Assembly: GCF_037975245.1 (NCBI RefSeq)
Contig: NC_092561.1
Coordinates: forward strand, 2,518,501-2,552,500
DNA length: 34,000 bases
Source: Apostichopus japonicus
Taxonomy: Eukaryota; Echinodermata; Holothuroidea; Aspidochirotida; Stichopodidae
Reading direction: 5' to 3'
A model generated the notes under the pieces. It saw nothing but the letters and a program-made list of their open reading frames with translations. It did not search any database and had not been told where the DNA came from. Shown here one piece after another: positions 9,817 through 20,476 of this stretch. Both the position numbers and the translations under genes were made by a program. How positions within the stretch are numbered: position 1 is the first letter of the stretch; every line of letters begins with the position of its first letter.

Positions 9817-12250
9817 GATTCTCTTAGTCTAATCAGTACCATTCTTTTAGTGTTTTGATCTCTGAAATGAAAAAAAAAAACAAATTAAAAACAGACAAAA
9901 AGCTTTGATGCAGAATGAAAAGAGTATTTTCAATCTAATGACAATAAACTAACAACGTTAGTTGAGGGAAAGGAATAAATATCCCAATAAACCAATCCTG
10001 GAAAGTTGATCATATATCATTTTTTCCGGGCCATCTCTTCTGTCCCATTTTGGAATACGACAAGCAATCAGCATGCATGAGTAATTAATTACTCTTTTGT
10101 TTTAGTCGCTGGTCTGAAAGTGAATCTAGCCATGGGTGCGTTCAGTAGAGTCTCCACCTTACAGTACATTTCAAGGGTCATACTAAATCCCTGTAGTGCA
10201 TACCTGCTTTTTCAATCCACATCATCTTTGCACTGGAGACATTTTTTAGAATTGCCCTGTAAACTTGATAAAACTGTCTTTTTAGCTTCCATTTTAAGGG
10301 GATACTTGGCTTTTTACTGACAATTTTGTTTCCGTTGTTATTCGTATGTTAGTGTTACCCTTGTATCCTGTTAACAAAAACAACTGCATATTCTGGTTGT
10401 GAGTTTTTGGGCAAATTTACTTTAAAAATCTACAAACTGTATAAATTAAAAGAAATATATTGTAGTAGTCTGTTTTCCTAACTGTATTAATATTCAGTAT
10501 TGTCAAAAAAAACAAAAAACTTCCCAAACTTTCTTGGTTTATTATAATAACTTTAAACTTGCAGTTGAAACCACAAAATATTCAGAACAGCAGGTCTAGT
10601 TTTTCCCAAAACTAGCTTCATTTGTTTTAAACTTATTACACTGAGCTCTTCATGGCATATGGTTAGTATTTAGTTTTTATATTCAATAGGGCAAAATGAC
10701 AACGAATTATCCTAAATTTGGTCATTTTACCCTATTGACTGTACTCCTACTCAGGTCACGAGTAGGTCAACATTTCTCAGACTGTTTATACTTAAAGTTT
10801 GTCCTTCATTCGATTCAGTCGAAAGCAAAACGAAGAGGTGCTTCTAATCCCAGCAGGAAAGAAAGCTTGTTACGTTAATTGCTGTAAAACATTGAACCAA
10901 TTAATTCATTGCTTCCTCATCTTATTTAGCAGTATGAACAAATAGAAGTAGGGAAACTTGTAACAAACTCGATTTGAGGACATCCTGTCACAAGATCAAC
11001 TGAGCCGTTTATAGGTGAACGCGGCTGTGGTGATCATTTTAAAGTTGCACAGCCTATACAGCTACTGTACTAGCATGTCAGAACTATACGGACACGACTA
11101 AATCATTTGTTTAGTCGTTTAGAAATTATCGGATGCATTCGAAAGAGACTCTAAACTCTTCCTTACATACCGAAGAACGATTCAATTGAGTTTTAATATC
11201 CAGTTGAATCTATTTGTGTCAATTTTATAATAACTGGATTTTCATAATAATGGATCTATTTTCAATGTGTTGTTCCCTTTTTTAGTTGGAATTATTTGAA
11301 AGAATAAGGTTGAGGTGCAAGTCTTTGTGATAAGTTACTCAATTCTGTGAATATGAAGGGATGTTTGGCCAGCTACTCAAGTGTTATTTTATGTTTTTAA
11401 CTGCTTGTGGAAGTGGCTGGGCATGGACAACATCTTAACAGTAGTTTTTTAGGCTGTAGTTTATACTGTAACATGTACAGTATGACACAGTCAAAGACTT
11501 TCAATTCTAGTTGATATATCTCTGACATGGTTTTGTTTCCTTGTTCGCCTACTGTTTGTTCTGTGATACGCTGTGGATTATTTTCATTGCTATTAGAACA
11601 TCATTGATATTGCTGTAAATGTAAACAAGAGGTTGTTAATTAATACTGCAAAGCAAGCAACGTTGCCAAAATGCAAATAGTTTTAACTGCAGTGGCTGTA
11701 TTGATTAGCACTGTATAATACTCACTTTCAGTAAAAAAAAACATTTGCAGTCGAAAATAACTGAGGGTACTCTGAAATTATTTATTGTATGGAAAGCTCA
11801 AGTTTGCAAGAGGACATGATCTTTAGCATGACCAAATTGTATTTCTTGTGTTCATCCGACCGAGTTCGGATGGGTGCTATTGTCCCTCCCCTGCGCTCGC
11901 AGACGCACGTGGGATCCAGCATGAAATAATTTTGATGAGACATATTGTTGTTACCATAATTTTGGGATTTATAAAACACTAAACGAAAAAATGCTAAAGG
12001 TGAATACGAACAAACCAAAGCAGAGAATTTCTGTGGGAAGAAGCAGGATTGCTACTCATTGATTGATATGTAATTTGGATCTTAGAGTTTTGCCAAGCTG
12101 TCAGTGTACACTTTACAGTGGTAATAAGGTAAAATGTTTCTGTAACTTGTAACACTGTAGGTCATGTGGTACAACTCCATATCACGTGGGTATCGTACAT
12201 TACACTTACATTAAGGAATGCACTGGTTTAGAAATGGAAAAGTTGGCTGT
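9817..12250. other. non-coding stretch with inverted repeats
   Basis: Mostly featureless AT-rich DNA. Structure seen: ATACTGTA (11463-11470) against TACAGTAT (11476-11483), and the hairpin CATCCGA-CCGAGT-TCGGATG around 11854-11873. An acceptor-like ACTCTTTTGTTTTAG ends at 10105, followed by an open frame to 10320 that I do not consider established. Confidence 0.4.
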
Positions 12251-12252
12251 TT

Positions 12253-12272
12253 CCCCCCCCCCCCCTCCCCCC
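12253..12272. repeat. poly-C tract
   Basis: About 20 bp, C except for a single T. It is a homopolymer-like tract with no gene association. Confidence 0.95.
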
Positions 12273-13162
12273 TTACTTACATCTCTCTTGAGATTAACAG
12301 TTATTTTGCTGCCTGTACTGTATGTACAGTAGGATACTGTAGTTTTATTGTCAATCATACACAGTGTATTCATGCACATGCTGCACATATACCTTGTATG
12401 ATACACATTGTAAAACAGAGCTGAAACAGTTATTTTCAAGTATTAATGGTGAAATATAGGCTTGAAATATTTTTGCTTTGTAACTTGAGGTAAAATGTCA
12501 AATACAGTAGTATTGGGTATAAAGTTAGTATATTGCTAGAAATAGCAATTACCTTTAGTAAGTGAAGTTTGCAGATTTGTGACCATTATTCGATTTTTCT
12601 AGTTTAGTTTGGGGCAATATACTGCACGTATACCAGATACACTATATTGTACAGTGAAATTAGTAGGTTGTCATGGAAATCTAGTTCTGTCTATTTTTGC
12701 GGAAACTTTGCAGCAATCAGAAGATGTCAAAGATGTGACAGTACATACTGAAGTGTCCGACAAAATTTGAACATTTCTTTCAGCTTTCATAAGAAACTCT
12801 TATTATTTTCACAATTTTTTCCTCCACATGGATATGCATTCCTCAGTTCATATTTACACAGCTGGTCACTTCACTAAAAAATAATTTATAGCATTTTGCT
12901 CCAGTCAGTTTTGATGTTGATGCTGCTGTTGTTGTTGACAAGTACATGTTAATGATCGAGGCAGTGTTCCTTAAAGCTATATATTCTGCTTTATGAGTTA
13001 AAGCAGACCGCAGGTTATTACTCAAGATTCCATTTCCATCGGACAACTCATTCTTAAATAGGTGTACCATTCTATAAAGATTGGTAGAGTTGTTCAGTTG
13101 TTTTAGGTTGTTTTACTTGAACAAAGTTCATCCAGGCATATCCAGATAATCCACCATTATTG

Positions 13163-13270
13163 TCATTACAATTCCTTCCTACAAGGATAGTAATTTATTT
13201 CGTTCCTCGCTTACCTGTCTCCTCACAACCTTAGCACCTCATTACAATTCGTTCCTACAAGGATAGTAAT
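13163..13270 (+). repeat. 32-bp direct repeat pair
   Basis: A 32-bp block containing TTCCTACAAGGATAGTAAT-type sequence occurs at 13163-13194 and again at 13239-13270 with one mismatch. The copies begin 76 bp apart. The near-identity in otherwise plain DNA suggests a recent local duplication or the ends of a small inserted segment. Confidence 0.9.
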
Positions 13271-15400
13271 CGTCGCTAGGTTATTTTCAGATTCATGATA
13301 TTGAATCAGAAGACTTGTTTGTCGACATTGATGGAGACGATAGTCCTGGACGCTGGTGAGATATCCATTGTCCAGTCACTGGTCTAATATTCTTGCTATC
13401 TGACAGTGTGAAGTCATATATTTTGTCGGATGACATTGGCCAGAAGACGATAATTTCAAGTCAATATTGACCAGCTTTGTCGATTATCATCCACTTGTTG
13501 TATTCATGAGTTGACCGGGCGGGCTGTGACATGTAGTCTCCATTTCTAGAATCCATTATGCCTGCCAATTTGATGATTAAGGTCCATTTTCACTACCTTC
13601 ATCAGTTGATGGCAGGGGTAGGGAAAGGGGTGGAATGGGGGGGGGATGTGGCAGCAGTCAGAATATTATAATCCCTTCAGTCAGCTAGTTCGCTCGTTCA
13701 TGGTTCATGTCGATCCGGCCGTTAGTTCCTGGAAAATTCATGATTATCTTGGTTTCAGGAATTTGGTTTAAGGATTATAGTGACGTTTTCAAAAGTTGAA
13801 AGTTCCTTTTTCTGATGCATGAGCTCTTAAACTCTTTACCCAGGACAGATTTCCTCTGTTTTAATATATCCTCATCTTGAATTCAATGTGTTGCTTTATG
13901 GTCCCGGAATGTTCCGGCATCTTTTTAAATTTTTTTCTCTGAATTTTATTGATTGAGATGTTGGAAGTCGGTGATAATGGAAGAGACGGTTTTGCAGAGT
14001 GTTTCTTAAACGATGGGAGCATCTCCTTAGAATCACAGCTGTATCCTCTTCATCCCACTCTATCGTCTCATCCCAATCTTGTTTAGCTCTTTGCTTTTTA
14101 CTTGAAGTTTTTTAATATTTTCTCACATTTTAGTTCAAAGAAACCAAAAGGAATAGATGTCTCAAAATTGTCATAGAAAATAAACAAAGGAAACCAAGAG
14201 AGGAATAAATGATAAAAGAAAAGATGAAAAAGACAAGGATGGATAAAAGAATTATTAACGAGCTATAAACAAATAGGAAGGATAAAACAATCCTTAGACT
14301 TTATTAGTTTCAGTTAAAACAATAAAATGGAATGTTAATTAGTAAAGGAAGAGCTCATGATTAATCGACAAGTTTTCAAATAGTTTCCATGTTTCTCAGT
14401 CTATGATATAACATGTTTTTAATTTTTCGCTCACGAATTCCATGCTCACGGATGTGCTAAGGTTATAGGATGCGCCCATTGTGGCTCTGATTGTATTCAC
14501 TGATGTCTATTGTCGGGTATTTATTATTTCATGAATTAACTTGTGTTGATGGAAATCACTTGTCAATGAATTTCCAAAGTTGTTTTGCTTACATTTAGTA
14601 TAATTACAAAAGTATAACTGCAGAAAATGGATTGTGAAGTAGTGTAGAATTGGTGGATTTGTATGTAGCCATGTATGAAATTAATGTGCATTAATGTACA
14701 TAAATGAAGACATCCCCTCCCCTCCCCCCCACCATATCACCACTACTCCTTCCCTCTCATTCCCATCCCCTTCCCCAACCCTGTCAGCCTATATCTTTTT
14801 AATCTCCAAAAAAAAAAAAAAAAAAAAAGGCCTAGATTCCAAATATCTAATTACCTTTTATTTTGTCATTGTACAGTATATCTCCTAATGGTTATAACTG
14901 TCCCTCTTTGCCAGAAGTCATTTGTTGATATTATTGCACTCTTTATAGAATTCTGATCATATGCTCCATCCCTACAAGCTAGTACTCATAAATATATATT
15001 CATACTGTAGTTACAGCTGTGCTGTATTATTCCAATCTATTTCAAGATTTTCTGTATCATTTAGTTTCTATTTCGATTCCATCAAGATGAAGGCGTAAAT
15101 CTACATGTACCACTGCAACTGATATAAAGTAGCAAAGGCCTATTAGAAATTTTTTGACGGGTAGAAATAGGAGAACTTTGATGCATATTGTCTTCAAAAG
15201 AAAGTATATGTTTTCTGTATAGGGCTGTTGAATGTGCACATATATGGATTCGTAATGCCTTAAGCTAGCCTGCTAACTGTATGGTGTACATCAGATCTCA
15301 AGTGTGCAAGTAGCCTCTACGCCAATATTATATGATGTGAGTGCCATGGCCAGGAAATTACTGGGCCGAGTGAGGTCCCCTCCATTTGTCAGTGTGACAA
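13271..15400. other. non-coding stretch with homopolymers
   Basis: No gene recognised. It includes a G-rich run at 13613-13646, C-rich runs at 14714-14780 and a poly-A run of about 20 at 14809-14828. The poly-A might be a retroposon tail, but no head was identified. Confidence 0.45.
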
Positions 15401-15410
15401 GATAACAAAA

Positions 15411-15437
15411 CAAGATTTAAAATAAAATTAAATCTTG
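15411..15437. repeat. perfect 10-bp inverted repeat
   Basis: CAAGATTTAA (15411-15420), the 7-nt spacer AATAAAA, then TTAAATCTTG (15428-15437), an exact reverse complement. It is an AT-rich hairpin without an adjacent gene. Confidence 0.85.
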
Positions 15438-15661
15438 AGTTTACTGTCTTATAGCATTAAATGAAGGATTTAATAACAAGTAACACAGAAGCAAATGAAA
15501 ATTCTTCTTTTATTTTAAGTTGTGGTAGCATTTTATAAACTTGGTCTAAGCTGCATGTATGCTGGGATCACTCAGTCGTTATAGTTCATACTCAGGCTTA
15601 AGGGTTTATATAGCAACATTTCAGTAAGAACAAGTGAGATATTTACAATACAAAAACTGCA

Positions 15662-15693
15662 GGGGTGGGGGAGGGGGTGAGGGAGGGGATTGG
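15662..15693 (+). repeat. G-rich tract with quadruplex potential
   Basis: Six closely spaced G-runs of three or more bases on the plus strand within about 32 bp. Confidence 0.75.
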
Positions 15694-16592
15694 GATAGGT
15701 GTTGTGGAATAAGATCAAGGCTTATGGCAAAGTTATATATGGTAGCTTCAAATTGATATCAACTGTTATCTAGATCTGAATAAAGTTATTTTATTCCAAG
15801 TAGTTTTTCTTTGATATTTTCATACCGCTTTAACGAAGATCGACTCTTCTGGTCTATTAGATCTAAACATCAGTTTTAATCAAAGAACCCAATCTGTAAA
15901 ATTATGGAGATCACTTAGGAATAGTAATGATCGATGCTATAACATCACAGAGATCCAAAAAGCCAAAAAAACAAAATAATAAAAGTGACTGAGCACTACG
16001 TAAAACAAAATTGAAATTGCCGTGGGGTAATTGTCAGCTTTACAGGCTTTATATTCCAGAATAATTTTCTTTCAGTTTCTTAAATTTGCATTTTTTTTAT
16101 GTATTAGAGATGACCAGTTTGACTTTTGTCAATGATTGTGAATTTGTTCTTCTTGAAAAGATTCAGAGATGGAGAAGAGGTTGGTACATTAGGGAGAGGA
16201 TACAAACGTGACTACTGTTCTCTCAAAACGAGATAAATTGAGCCAGGGAGAAAGAAAAAAGAAAAAAAAGAAAGAAAAAAAATATGTTAATGCGGTGCTC
16301 ATAAAATGAATACGTTGTTTCACCATGATTCACCAGAGTGTTCTGGAAATTGAATATGGATTTATGGCTTATGAAGTTGGCTTTAAATTCACTTTGTGCC
16401 ATTTATTTGTGAATAATTCAGTCGACTTAATTTATTAAAGACTGGGAAATTAGTGAGGAAAAACCAAGTCTGTTCAGAACATAATTGCTGATAGCCCTGC
16501 CTGCAGCTGGTAAAGATGACACACTGTCATTAAATGCTATGTGAGCAACATTTAAGCAATTCTTAAGTACTGCAGACTCCTGCGCATTTTAG

Positions 16593-16760
16593 CTTCATTA
16601 TTTTCAAAATGTCAGTGGAGACCTTGAGCGTTCTTTAAGGAAAACGGTCGTCATGGTAGCAGTGTTGAGCTTTGTGGTTGAACTTCATTCCTTAAAAGAC
16701 AAATTGGAAGATTGGAAAGAATATAATCAGCAGCTCTTTTCTTCTCGGCCGTCATGGTGA
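16593..16760 (+). CDS. possible coding exon, unknown family
   Basis: An open plus-strand frame of 55 codons runs from just after a TAG (16590-16592, in a CATTTTAG acceptor-like context) to TGA at 16758-16760. It has protein-like composition, with a hydrophobic stretch VVMVAVLSFVVEL and a charged stretch KDKLEDWKEYNQQ. An internal ATG is at 16654. A GTGAAG donor-like site after TCATG at 16756 could make it an internal exon. Frames of this length occur by chance in AT-rich DNA and the acceptor lacks a long pyrimidine tract, so this is only a candidate. Confidence 0.18.
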   Translation, partial: LHYFQNVSGDLERSLRKTVVMVAVLSFVVELHSLKDKLEDWKEYNQQLFSSRPSW

Positions 16761-17094
16761 AGGCCGAATAGAAATATTACAGCTGGACCGATTTGAAGTT
16801 GATTTAGGCTTATAATTTTGGGGGATAAATTAAGAAATATAAAGAAGATGATTTTAAACAACAGTACAAGCTTTTTTGTCTGTGTGGATTTTGATCGTTG
16901 ATCTGTTATACTAGTGGCCGTCATAAATTGTTGCTGAAAGGATATACTGTATATTATTGCATGGATTTTATATAAAAATTGTTAGTAGCTTTAAGAAAGA
17001 TATTTGTATGATTACAGGTAGGTTTTGCTATATGTTTTTAGATTAGGCTAGCTCGTAACTAACGGAACTATATGGATTTTTTTAATATAGTATA

Positions 17095-17122
17095 GGGGGG
17101 GGGGGGAGGTAAGTGGGGAAGG
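17095..17122 (+). repeat. poly-G tract
   Basis: About 12 consecutive G, then AGGTAAGTGGGG. The embedded GTAAGT resembles a donor site, but no exon precedes it. Confidence 0.85.
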
Positions 17123-17222
17123 CCCTTGTGTGATATAAATCAAGCACATACAGTAAATCCAGCAGATTTTCAGATTGTTATGGTTTATGTTATCGAATTG
17201 TCAGCACTCAAAAATATTGCGC

Positions 17223-17427
17223 CTAATTGCACTCATAAACGAATTTCTGTTAAATCTAACTGAGCACTTGAAACATTAATGACTGTTATCTAATTGAGCA
17301 TTAAAACTTTTAATGAAGTATTGTGGCTAATTGAACACTCAAAGAATGAATTATTGTAAGTACTGTTAAATCTAATTGAGCACTCAAAACATAAATGACT
17401 ATTAAATATAAATCTAATTTAGCACTT
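17223..17427. repeat. degenerate tandem repeat (CTAATTGAGCACT)
   Basis: Variants of CTAATTGAGCACT recur at 17223, 17256, 17290, 17327, 17372 and 17414, spaced 33-45 bp apart, with shared flanks such as AAACATTAATGACTGTTA. It is an old, indel-rich short tandem array. Confidence 0.75.
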
Positions 17428-17462
17428 AAAAATTGAATTATTGAATATTTGGAAACAGGAAG

Positions 17463-17512
17463 TTGTTCTATATATATAATATATCACAGGAAGTTGTTCC
17501 ATATATATAATT
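17463..17512 (+). repeat. tandem duplication of ~31 bp
   Basis: AGGAAGTTGTTCTATATATA is followed after a short spacer by AGGAAGTTGTTCCATATATA. Two near-identical copies lie side by side. Confidence 0.75.
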
Positions 17513-17519
17513 CAGCCCG

Positions 17520-18500
17520 TAATAGTTTGAAGAGACATCATGGAACCGTTAGATATAATACATGCAAGTAGTCTGTTCGTTTTTAAGGCAATTTTTAATT
17601 ATACGGTAAAAATTTGGTAACAATACTGATGGCACCTCAAAATACTATTTTATGGGATAAAAGTTGCTTGTCATGCATGTATTTCCATATTTGGTCATAT
17701 CCAGTCATTTTAATAACACATACAAAAATTTGATCCATAATTTACATTGATGACCTAATTATGCACAACTTTTGCAACAATCACTGTTAGGTTTTTTTCT
17801 TGCTTTGTGTCTATGTCTATTGTTCTCACATTCAACAATTGCATTAATTAATTGTACAGTATCTTTATTAATTATTCTTTAGTACTGCCGGTATGGCATA
17901 CCCGTGGCACTCTTTTCACAATAGACCGATTTATGTGGCGGCCTATTATATTCACAGCTATAAAGCTATAATAACTGACACAGCTGCCCTAGTAACCTGA
18001 CAGGCTTTGTAAATATAAATAGACTATTTTCAATGAAGTAGTTTGTGATCGAAGCTATATCATACAGTGCTGGACTGGTATGTTTATTATTATGTGATGC
18101 TGCTGCAGCAATTAATATGTCCCAGTCAAGCGATCATGTAACAACATTCCATTTTAGAATGGCATGGTTACATCGATCCTGGTGAAAGCCAAACCTTTGT
18201 TGGCCAGTATATTCAGTAAGATCGACATTAGGGTTTGCTTGCCTGGTGATAAACTAGATAGTCACACCAGCAGCAACTGCATGGTGTGTAAACTCAAAAT
18301 ATGGTGTACATAGGTTGATATATGGCCACCGTAATGGATACTAAGGTATGTATTGGTTCAAAGCAGTGTAGATCTGTAAGCTGTATGTTCAGGCAGTCAA
18401 CCATGCAAACATGCCGGTTGAAGTACAGTAGGCCTAGATACCAGTCGAGATATTCTTGCATTCACTGACAAAAGTACTGAATGTGCTTTTGAAAGCTCAT
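17520..18500. other. non-coding stretch, nothing recognised
   Basis: AT-rich DNA without repeats, exons or RNA genes that I can support. Confidence 0.5.
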
Positions 18501-18890
18501 AAACATATATTTAGAGTGGGATTTTATGAACCTTTGTCATTGTGTTATTTTCAGTCTGCAGTGTGAACTTTGGATCGAGTATAAAGTGGGTTAAATATTT
18601 CTTAACATTCGACAATTTCATTTCAATGTGCTGGTTAATACATTTGGTGCGAATAAAGCTGCTTTTGTGGATAACATTTCTTTTCGCCTTGGGAATAAAC
18701 GCCGCTTCCTCGATCTTATTGCTATCTGACAAATTCGACACGTTTCAGTCTGGATGTTCGTACTCGAGACTTTTATAGATTCGGGGTACGAGATATATAC
18801 TTCAACAATCCTGGACAATAAATTGGATATCAATCTTAACCCCCCTCGAGGATTAATCTGCGAATTGCCAGGGATTTTTGAACTTGCACT

Positions 18891-18967
18891 ATGATGTACA
18901 GTTCAGCTGGGAGATCTGTTGGGGATCGGAGCGGGTGCCGTCTGCACCGTCGAAGAGGATCGTACTG
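18891..18967 (+). CDS. possible small first coding exon
   Basis: ATGATG at 18891 opens a 25-codon frame rich in R, G and S (MMYSSAGRSVGDRSG, then CRLHRRRGSY). It runs to a donor-like CTG|GTAGGT with GT at 18968-18969. The in-frame TAG at 18969 would be removed by splicing. The surrounding 18620-18970 is richer in CpG than its neighbours, as expected of a 5' exon. The family is unknown and no downstream exon was found in the window. A chance frame is a serious alternative. Confidence 0.22.
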
Positions 18968-19277
18968 GTAGGTAGAATATATTTACAACGTTGTCAGGAA
19001 TTATAAATCTATATTGTGAGAAGCATGAGTGGAATATATCTTGTCACCCAGCTGTAGCGAAATGTTGTGAAAACTTGCTACACATTGAGAAATTTAGGAT
19101 AAAACTAGTTCTTCAGTTATTCATGGAACTAATATATTGTTTGGCAAACTTTCCTACATTATACTAGGGGATTATAAAGTGATCACAAATTGCTAGATAT
19201 GCTAAAACGGCCGCAAAAATTATTTTTTGTACAACTCATCATTTTTTACACATTATTTTCTCTGACACGTTTTAAAT

Positions 19278-19322
19278 ACCTAGCTAATAATTAGCTAATA
19301 ATAAACCTAGCTAATAATTAGC
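19278..19322. repeat. 27-bp tandem duplication with palindrome
   Basis: ACCTAGCTAATAATTAGC occurs at 19278-19295 and 19305-19322. The first copy lies in TAGCTAAT-A-ATTAGCTA, a nearly perfect palindrome of TAAT/ATTA homeodomain-type cores. Confidence 0.8.
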
Positions 19323-19654
19323 ACAGTTTTGCCAAATGTTTGATGATAGACAGTCTTTGCATTTACAAGTTGTTTTTTGATGGAGGCATAAACTGAATGA
19401 GCCAGAGGTGTGCTTCCTTTTGCTAAGACACTTTAACATCCACTTTAAATCTGCAGAATAATTAGTATGCTGATTAATTTAAGTGTCAGCGAGTTCCTTT
19501 AATTACATCAGTATATGTTTTCTTATAAACATGTAAATGGGTTTGAATGCATTACATCAAGTTTTCGCTGACAGACCAAATAATGCCACAAGTTTTTATG
19601 TGTTTTTCAATATCAATTCTGACTAAGAAGCTTGGTTTCATAATTATTAATAAT

Positions 19655-19943
19655 CAGCAGTTATTTTACGACGCTTAAGCGACCACAAATATGGGAGAAA
19701 CCCGCAAGGGCTTATGGATTACAACTTACAAGTCGGGTGGCTTCCAATTCAACATTTTAAACTCAAATTTGGAATCTTCTTAATTTAGAAAATCATTTCA
19801 GATGGGAAAACTGTAGATTGCTCTTGGATGAAAAAACCCACCTTATATGTCCCGGCCGGGAATCGGACCCCAAACCTCCCGATTGCTAAAGCTTAAGCCT
19901 CATTGCTTCAAATGCTGCCGCCTTTATCCACTCGGCCACAGCA
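19655..19943 (-). mobile_element. tRNA-derived SINE
   Basis: On the minus strand, a head at 19943-19852 resembles a type II (Leu/Ser-like) tRNA. It has GTGGCCGAGTGGATAAAGGC as a near-canonical A box and GGTCCGATTCC as a B box, separated by a longer-than-usual middle as in tRNAs with a large variable arm. The acceptor and anticodon stems do not fold properly, so it is not a functional tRNA. A body of about 190 bp follows and ends near 19655 with AAGCGTCGTAAAATAAC, similar to L2/V-SINE-type 3' tails (AAGCGTCTGCTAAATGAC, recalled). It would be pol III transcribed and mobilised by a partner LINE. The extent is inferred. Confidence 0.7.
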
Positions 19944-20444
19944 CTGGTTTTATCATGCAGCCAGCATTGATAGATTATACATGAACTCTCTCCTAGGGTT
20001 AACCTCAAATGGCGTTAGATATCGGACATTTTATCTGTACACAAATGGGACAGAACCTCCAGAAACATTTCACATTCACCAAATTGAAAAAAAAAAAAGG
20101 TTTGAAAGAAGGCGTCTGTTAATTTAAACACAAATGTCATAAAGAGAAGTAACTTAACTCAAAGTCCATCTTTTACCTAAAATGATCTATAGATTGAGTG
20201 GTTGTAATCTCCTTGAACTTTTCCCATGTTACTCAGTATCAACTTTGCAGATTTTCCAAGCCACTGTTAATTCTGAATATAATTGTAATAAATTGCTTTT
20301 AACTATTTTCAGGTTTAGGTTTCCACTTAAATAGCGAATCCAGTGTCCTAAACACATAGAAGTCAGTTTGGAAGCATATATATTTGGCTTTCCATCTAAC
20401 ATAGAACGTTCTTTCAATGGCTGTGAAGGGTTAAGGTGGTACCA

Positions 20445-20476
20445 GGGGAGGGTGGAGGGGGAGGGGTTGGGTTGGG
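20445..20476 (+). repeat. G-rich tract with quadruplex potential
   Basis: Six G-runs of three or more (GGGG, GGG, GGGGG, GGGG, GGG, GGG) within about 32 bp on the plus strand. Confidence 0.75.

Noticed and set aside
10106-10320. 72-codon plus frame just after a strong acceptor-like TTTTGTTTTAG
   Set aside because: The acceptor is good, but the encoded sequence has no recognisable domain and no donor or downstream exon was found. Kept only as a note.
10801-10878. Possible terminal exon SKAKRRGASNPSRKESLLR after TTTGTCCTTCATTCGATTCAG
   Set aside because: Only about 19 codons. The acceptor is acceptable but there is no other support.
11854-11873. ATCCGAACTCGG on the minus strand, reminiscent of 5S rRNA
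   Set aside because: The resemblance is limited to a short core. The flanks do not match 5S, and the site is better explained as a small hairpin.
18511-18833. Overlapping 71-78 codon frames on both strands
   Set aside because: Mutually exclusive frames with no domain, signal or splice support. They probably reflect the locally higher CpG and lower stop density.
19852-19943. Functional tRNA-Leu or tRNA-Ser gene
   Set aside because: A and B boxes are recognisable, but the acceptor and anticodon arms do not pair and a SINE body follows.
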